Positions 57,419-64,000 of a DNA stretch of 64,000 bases are shown here, piece by piece. The position numbers were made by a program, and so were the translations under genes. The stretch comes from Hyalella azteca (Eukaryota > Arthropoda > Malacostraca > Amphipoda > Hyalellidae), in contig NW_025939605.1 of NCBI RefSeq assembly GCF_000764305.2, positions 96,772-160,771 of the forward strand, written 5' to 3'. Under the pieces are notes generated by a model, which was not told where the DNA came from, ran no database searches, and worked only from the letters and a program-made list of their open reading frames with translations. The stretch's first letter is position 1, and each line of letters opens with the position of its first letter.

Positions 57419-59514
57419 GGTGGCGCATCGATGATTATCAGTGGCTACAGGTGGAAATTATAGGTGGAGCACTGATGGCGCATCGATGGCGTGTCCGGCC
57501 TATGTTCCACCTATAGCCTGCCTATGGCCACCCTACTAGAAAAACTCTTCTTCCACCAATAACTGCCCATTGGCACCGGTGGCGCATCGATGAGCCACCG
57601 ATGGTCACCTTTAAAATGAAGTCGATAAAAATTTTTCCATTAGCTTCACATACGATGCATTTACATTTACTGACATTGCTCCAGACAACCATATTCTGAG
57701 GACTACGTATGAATATACACCCTGGCAGTACAAGTAACAATGTCAGACATGTAGCAGGAACAAATTATCAGAGTACCATACACATACCTCGTGAGAAATC
57801 GAATTGAAGAAAGTCTCGGCCTGCAGGATTCGAACTCCGATCTCCCGTACGCGAAGCAGAGCCTCTACCGTTGCGCCATCGGAGAGGAGATGGCAGTCGA
57901 GTAATTTTAAAAGATTTAATTGAAGTATTGCAAATAATAATTTCATCGAATGATAGAAGTTAATGCTCCCACCGTGATGATTAGATCGTTCCATTCGCCA
58001 TTTTATATGAACAAGCTGCTATAATCGAGAAACAGCCGTTGAAAGATACTTCGTTTATCCATAACGAACGATGGTTCAGCTCAGAGCAAAGGCTACAGGA
58101 AAATGCTTGATGAGTATCGCAGTTTCATATTGTGAACATCACACCAATTTTAACAGCGGCTCGATTTGAAATATTTTCGTCAAGTATATTCTTGCGTGTT
58201 TTAACGAATTATCACTCGATGATTTAGAAAAGTTAGGCGTGAAATGCCTTCATCACTTCGTGTCACTATTTTTCTGCAGCCTAGTGTTTAATATTTTTCG
58301 CAGGAAAGACGTAGACTCCACTTAATTAGAAATGTAAACGTAAACTCAAAATAATTATCTCGCGGTTTAAGAAAATTTCCCCAAAATAATTGAATTTCAC
58401 CATCGAAGTCAGCAACAGAAAACCGAATTTTTACTCGTATCCCTCTGCGCAAAGAGGATACTATTTTGACAAGCAAATTACCCGGAAAACACGTATTCCA
58501 AGCAGGACGTGTTATTGATTAATGAGGAAGAAGCTCAACGCCGACGTGCTCCAACCCAACAGGTATGAACGTGTCCACGTGTAGCTGCTCGCTGCGCTTT
58601 AGTGATGCCGGACCGCTGTCAACTGCGTCAACGTGGCTTTAGAAAAATGCGTCAACTTGAGAATAATATAAATATTGTGAAACACACATAATCGAACCAT
58701 ATAATTTATACTTATTGATACAATCAATTAGTCTCAATTTATCGCAATATTTCAAGCACAGCATACTTGGAGCTTACCCAAAATTCGCAATAAATTTACG
58801 CGATATACAGGGTGGGGCAGAACCGATTGAGCAGTCTTGAGGCGAAATAAAAGAGTTACGGAGTTACATAAAGAAGAAAGTTTATTTTCCTCGAGGTTAG
58901 CATGAACATTCTTATGTTTTGAAAACAATATCAGGAAGATGGTGGCCGTTAGCTGCAATACACATGAAAAATTGAATTCACCATTATCTTTCGGAAAACT
59001 TTTCGCAACAAAATTTTCTACTGCTACTCGGAAAATTTATACCAGTAGCAGTCCAATACATGCCGCGTTACTTCACTGTAGCATGAAAAATTTGTGAACG
59101 CCCTACAACTGTCCGTCAGTTTTACTCGTACCTACCGAATTCACGCTAAATTAAACGTGAATCAAAATCTTACAAGCCAAGCACGCAGAACGAAATCATG
59201 GTTTCATCTGGATCTCGAATGAACCGCAACCCAATAACTCCTTTCTACCTCGTATAAATCACAGTGGCAAATTCCTTCGTGCACTATGCTGTTTGGGAAA
59301 ACGGTTAGCGGTGGCTTACAAGAAATTTACCTGCAATGTGCCATCGATGATTCAGATCCTATAAATCATCGATGATTCATCGATAACTGCCGCCTATACT
59401 CGCCACCCTCTCGATTTATTGGAGTTTTATTGTCGATTTTTGGCAGATCTGGCCACCCACCGTTATGACACCTGTAATCTACCATCGCCACCTATAATCA
59501 TCGATGCGCCACCC
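57419..59514. mobile_element. TTAA-flanked DNA element with tRNA-like core, complete copy
   Basis: The left end ggtggcgcatcgatgattat and the reverse complement of the right end are the same apart from one extra g. Both sides carry TTAA (57415-57418 and 59515-59518), the target of piggyBac-type elements. Sub-terminal DNA repeats ggtgg, atcgatg and tataggtgg in both orientations. It has no transposase, so it would need one in trans. An extra 140-bp piece (58,806-58,947, starting cagggtggggcagaa) is absent from the copy at 44.1 kb and is a later insertion. Confidence 0.8.
57820..57890 (-). other. tRNA-like segment with pol III boxes
   Basis: Minus-strand A-box-like tggcgcaacggtagagg and B-box-like gagttcgaatcc, better kept than in the copy at 44.4 kb. 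Clover-leaf stems are still poor. It may give pol III transcription of the element or be a captured tRNA. Confidence 0.6.
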
Positions 59515-59518
59515 TTAA

Positions 59519-60574
59519 TTTTTACTTGGGAATGTATGTTTTTCACAAAAATCTATTCTAAATTGGAAGTAATTAATTATAATAAAATTATGATAATTTG
59601 AAGGGTAGATATAACCATTTAAAAAATCGGTGAACATTTTTGCATGACACTCTATATTAAACCTATATTTATATAGTCACAAAACCTCATCACAATTTTA
59701 CTCTGTCGGTGGCTAGCGCAGCTACGAACTAGCTACAAAATAAATTGTAAACCGCAATATAAATTCTAAAATTCTAAATTTTCATTATTTCAACTATCCG
59801 CAACGAGCGACCACTCGAGACAACCAAACCGAACACAACGCACACTCTAAATGAGGCAGACGCAAGTGTTGCTTCAAACAGGTCCAGGGAAAGCTGGCTT
59901 TGGTGTATTCAAAAAGACAACTGTTCCGTCTCATTCACAGCTGCGCTGGTAGTTATGTACGACCCGAAATTGTTCGTTACTCCACGTCTGTTTTAGTCAT
60001 ACAACACAAACTTATTCATAGGCAATTCTTTTTAATTCATTCGTACAGAAAAAATACTAAAGTTTCACTAATTCTTCATTTTATTTTTTTATTCTATTTA
60101 TATACTTGTTTATTTATTTAATTATCTGTTTTGTTCACGAAAAAGACACCGCGTTTGAATCACCACGTAAATCATTTGCATCCTTTGATGTTTATAAGTG
60201 GATGAATTACCGAAATTTCTCTTCTGTTAACTATTCCTTGTAAATGTTTAGTATGATATTCCTCACATGATGTTAGAATGAGTTAAACATGAAGCTGTGC
60301 ATTTTGTTTTTTTTTTAGAATTGGGGAATAAATTTTATGTGTTCGGCGGACTACATTTGTTTACTGTGATCATTATCTTGGCAGGTAACTATGACTCCCT
60401 GTGATCGATCTCGCTCCGACTGACGTTTGGATATGAGTAAATCGATGCCTTCGTGCAGCTAATAACAAACAAGTGTTCACGCTTTGATTGATGGAGAGTA
60501 ATGTTTAAACCCACAGCACTTCTAAAAAATATTTCGATCGTATGAACAAAAATCACTGGCTTCGATGAGTAAAA
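59519..60574. other. AT-rich stretch without recognised features
   Basis: ORFs are short and lack motifs. No repeat was defined. Confidence 0.45.
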
Positions 60575-60722
60575 TAAATGCTAGACTTCATGCTGCACGC
60601 GCAGCATGAAAAACTAGACTTCATGCTGCACGAGCAGCATGAAAAGCTAGACTTCATGCTGCACGAGCAGCATGAAAAACTAGACTTCATGCTGCACGCG
60701 CAGCATGAAAAACTAGACTCCA
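60575..60722. repeat. 33-bp tandem array of perfect hairpins
   Basis: There are four full units of ctagacttcatgctgcacg plus (c/a)gcagcatgaaaaa and a partial fifth. In each, catgctgc and gcagcatg form an 8-bp stem with a 4-base loop. The unit is eleven codons and gives a MLDFMLHAQHEK-type ORF to 60781, which I take as an artefact. Confidence 0.9.
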
Positions 60723-61288
60723 TGCTAACTACAGTAGTAATTAGTAACGCTCTGATTGACGCACATGATCAAACTAACTGAACCTTGAATACATTTTTCA
60801 GTCTCGTGAATAAGAAACCTGGATTCACAAATGAACCACGATAAAAAACCCGACGAAGCAGTAAAAGCTCAATCACGGTAATTTTTTCCAAATGAGAACA
60901 TCATGATATCGTAACTTCATTCGTGTTCGTGTTGAATAAAGTAGACATAGCATCGTTCCTTCGCTGGTATTCACAGTATTATTGAACCGCTTAATCGATT
61001 TGCGAATTTAGCAAAGGAAATAAAATATTAAAATAAATTCTTAAATTTATTTAATTCTTTCCGGAGAACAATTTTTCTCTCCATACTGTCAATTTTTATT
61101 TAGAAATTTTATATTCACGCTTAGATGAACTTAAGCTGGAGCTGAAAACAAGAACGTTTTGCATGAAAGGCGTTGCATTTTCCCGCTATTTCTGATGTTG
61201 GTACATGTCTGGTTCATGCGCTATAAGGCTACCAAATAATGACAATGTGTGATAGTGATGTTCGATGTCATATTTAACTGAATTATGA

Positions 61289-61780
61289 TTCGTAAAACTA
61301 TCCTCGTCCTGCAGCAATATTGATCATTTCGAGGTTGAATGCGCTCTGACGTTTGCTGATGATTGCGTCGACAGTGAGAAGCTCATATTGCCGCAAGTTT
61401 GCTCTAATATAAAAGCTTCATCGTTTCAAGCAAATTACGTTGAAACGACGTTAATTACGATATTTTCTCGTTGGAAAAACGAAAGTTTTATCAATCAAAG
61501 TTATTTCAGCGGCAGATGCCTGGTACGTGCAGTTGCGGTTTTGGCGTGGTACATTAGCCATAACCGACCAGCAAACGATTTTATGAAAATTTTACGGCTA
61601 CCTGAAGCTTTGGCCCGCAACTCACTGATTCAAATTAGGAAAGCATTACAAGTTGGCCAGCCCGCTGAATCAAGATTTACTGCAGAGCAAATCATGCCTT
61701 TTATTTATTTATATCTAACTCCCATCTTCACTTTTTTAATATATCATTGCATCCAACATACGCGATTTTTTATAGATTAA
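61289..61780 (+). other. Unidentified open frame, 163 codons
   Basis: Open between two in-frame stops, with no early ATG. The middle (SGRCLVRAVAVLAWYISHN, ILRLPEALARNSLIQIRKAL) does not look like random AT-rich translation and faintly recalls integrase-region text of LTR elements, but I cannot assign it. The end is hydrophobic (FIYLYLTPIFTFLIYHC). It may be a transposon remnant or part of an unknown exon. Confidence 0.3.
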
Positions 61781-62605
61781 GTTTTAAGGGAATGCAGAAA
61801 TGGTCACGTTGTACTTTGCATTTTGCGGTTCAAATAAAAAAAAGTCGAAATTTTACGACTTTTGGGTTGGAAATTTTCTTTTGGTAAATTCCCAATATTT
61901 CTATAACTTCACACGCACAAGATAATTACTAATACAATGAAATTTTGCTCGTACACATTTTTTGGACAAAATGAAATAAAACGTGAAATGCAAAGAAAGT
62001 AAAAATTGCAAGTTATGAAAAATTTTCACATTCATATAGTTGTGAAGTATGAGCTAAAGCTTGTAAAAGTAGTATTATGATTATAACGCAAATGCCAATC
62101 GATTCTCGAGATTTATTTCAATTTGTTTTCTATTTTTGTCCGATTTCTCACACAATCCCGTTATTATACCCCATCTTATAAAAAATAAATAAAAGTTTGC
62201 GGAATCAGTTGAAATTTGTATAAATGATCGTATGATATATTTAAGCTCCTTGCTGTTGTAGCTTCCAATTGAAAAGAGTTATTAACGTTATAGGCTGAAA
62301 ATTTCAGTTTTACAGGGAAGCCACACAATAAAAAACAACTCAAAAATAAGTTTAGGTTCAAATTATTACTCTTCCCAGCATATGTTACTTTTTCTGCGCT
62401 TATTACTCGTACGGTAACATGGTGAGGGTAACATTGACTTATGTTGCCCATTTTTGCAGTAACAATAATCTGCAAACGTATCATTGTTAGGCATATGTGT
62501 ACCGATTGTTAGAATGTTTTTTTTAGAATGTTTGAAACTGCCTCGCTTACAAACTGAGGCATTCACAAAGATGAGGTTGGCGGCATTAAGAAGTCGTTCT
62601 TCAAA

Positions 62606-63667
62606 AACGTCTCGTACAATTTTACGGTCAGACTCGCGGCCTGTCTCGCGGCTGGTCTGTAAAATTCAGTGAACAAGGAATATTTCTCAAAGTAACAATG
62701 GAATATCTCAAATGGAATATAACGAAGTAACAATGGAATACGTGAGCATTGAATATCTCTCATAGTAATGAACGTAGCTCAATGAAACTTGGTACACGTA
62801 TTTATTAGGACAATGATGCTTAGCTAGAGAATTTTTTTTAGATTTTTCTTTCGTTCGCGAGTTTTTTCCATTACCCCTCATTCGTGATTAAAACAAAACT
62901 ATGTGCCTAAATTAACAGTGAAAAAGAAATTTATTCTAAAATAGTGAACAGATTTGAACGAAACTTTGTATATGAATACCTAACATCCCAACTGGGATGT
63001 TTAGCTCGTGACAATTTTTCAAATTTTGCCTTTGTTTGCCAGTTATACGGCTTTAGGTATACAGCTCCTGGTCAATGCAAATTTAAAAATCGGCTTGAGA
63101 AATACCGGCCATTTCTCCTTATATCCATATAACTCGCGAACGAAGGCAAATCGAAAAAATTGTCACTTGCTAAACATCACCGTTGGGAGGTAAGGTATTC
63201 ATATAAAATGTTTCATTCAAATCTGTTCAGTATTTTAGAAGAAATCTCTTGTTCACTGCGAATTTAAGCACGTATTGCTGTTTAAATAACGAATGAGGGA
63301 AAATGGACAAAAATTCGCGAACGAAGGCATATTATAAAAAATTTTCACGAGCCTCACATCACCGTTGAATTGTTGGGAATGTATATTCAAGCGTTCGTTC
63401 AAATCTGTTCAGTACTTGGGAAGAAATGTCTTGTTCACTGCGAATTTCGACACGTATTGCTATATAACTCACGGATGAAGGCAAAATAAAAAAAATTACG
63501 AGCTAAACATCATTGTAAGGTCTTAATGAATACGTGTACCAAGTTTCATCGAGCTGCGTTCATTACTTTGGGAGATATTACTTGTTCACTGAATTTGGAA
63601 ATTGGCCGTGAGACCGGCCGCGCAACACCGATCGCGAGTCCAGCCGTAAATTTGTCCGAGATGTTCG
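62606..63667. mobile_element. 1-kb foldback element with long inverted arms
   Basis: The left arm (62606-62830) and right arm (63495-63667) are inverted copies: ctcggacaaatttacgg-type ends, gactcgcg, ttcagtgaacaag, tgaacg(t/c)agctc and gaaacttggtacacgtat. Between them a unit of about 140 bases (caaatctgttcagta, agaaat.tcttgttcactgcgaattt, cacgtattgct, acgaagg) is repeated about three times. It has no transposase. Arms are diverged by about a fifth, and the left arm holds extra copies of tggaatat. Confidence 0.75.
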
Positions 63668-64000
63668 TCACAGATACAAATTGAGCTCAGAAAACAGGAA
63701 AAATTAAAATTGTTGTCCCCAACTCTCACCTTGAAGTTTGATCGAAACCATAAAAAATATTCTTGTAGGTTATTGCGATTTTATAGAATTAGTCTATAAA
63801 TATAAATTGGCAGATTTCACATATCAAATCAAATTATTATTGGCAGCTTCCTCACTGGTCGAAAAATTCGTTACGTACGAGTTATTAACGCGTGAAATTA
63901 CAATAACTTTTTTTTAATTACAATGCTCTAGGCCAGGGGCCGTAACATGGAACGAAGCTGTATTAAAAATTACTGTTCAATTAAGCAAAAGATTTAGGAT

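Noticed and set aside
57820..57890. Functional tRNA gene
   Set aside because: A and B boxes are present, but acceptor and T stems do not pair. It recurs inside a transposon copy.

Overview
The window is nuclear DNA of an animal, almost certainly an arthropod and possibly a crustacean. It is AT-rich and intron-rich, with large introns full of repeats. The CLIP-domain serine protease points to arthropods because that domain architecture is essentially arthropod-specific. Tc1/mariner relatives, CR1-like LINEs, Penelope-like retroelements and many minisatellites fit the same picture. The species cannot be named from the sequence. Runs of N and single N bases show that this is a draft assembly.

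Two host genes can be built exon by exon with agreeing splice phases. The first (+, 3495-13488) encodes a secreted CLIP-domain trypsin-like serine protease of about 384 residues in seven exons, with the full His/Asp/Ser triad. It resembles the CLIPB proteases that work in melanization and Toll cascades. The second (-, 55025 to 37592) encodes a small secreted cysteine-containing protein that ends in a CUB-like domain. It has seven supported exons plus one candidate 40-base exon that is needed to keep the frame. Both would act outside the cell. They converge, with about 24 kb of repeats between their 3' ends.

Layout: 1-3.5 kb holds intergenic DNA with LINE fragments. 3.5-13.5 kb is the protease gene; its introns hold a small inverted-repeat MITE, a LINE tail, three minisatellites and a maT-like (DD37D) mariner with a LINE piece inside it. 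13.6-25.9 kb is gene-poor, with a tRNA-derived SINE, dispersed repeats, a Penelope-like fragment, a LINE tail and a 64-bp tandem array. 25.9-30.3 kb is a nested stack: a 15-bp minisatellite is split by a 2.8-kb inverted-repeat DNA element that carries a Penelope-like element, and again by a LINE fragment. 30.3-37.5 kb holds minisatellites, an assembly gap, a MITE and one unresolved GC-rich island. 37.5-55 kb is the CUB gene; its introns hold a decayed transposon ORF, a hAT-like element, a Tc1 element with doubled terminal repeats, a copy of a TTAA-flanked element, a CR1-like LINE and two more minisatellites. 55-64 kb has a full-length TTAA element, a hairpin-forming tandem array, one unidentified ORF and a 1-kb foldback element.

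The most striking non-protein signal is four hammerhead-ribozyme-type motifs. They sit in the terminal repeats of Penelope-like elements, at about 19.05, 22.45, 27.07 and 28.70 kb.
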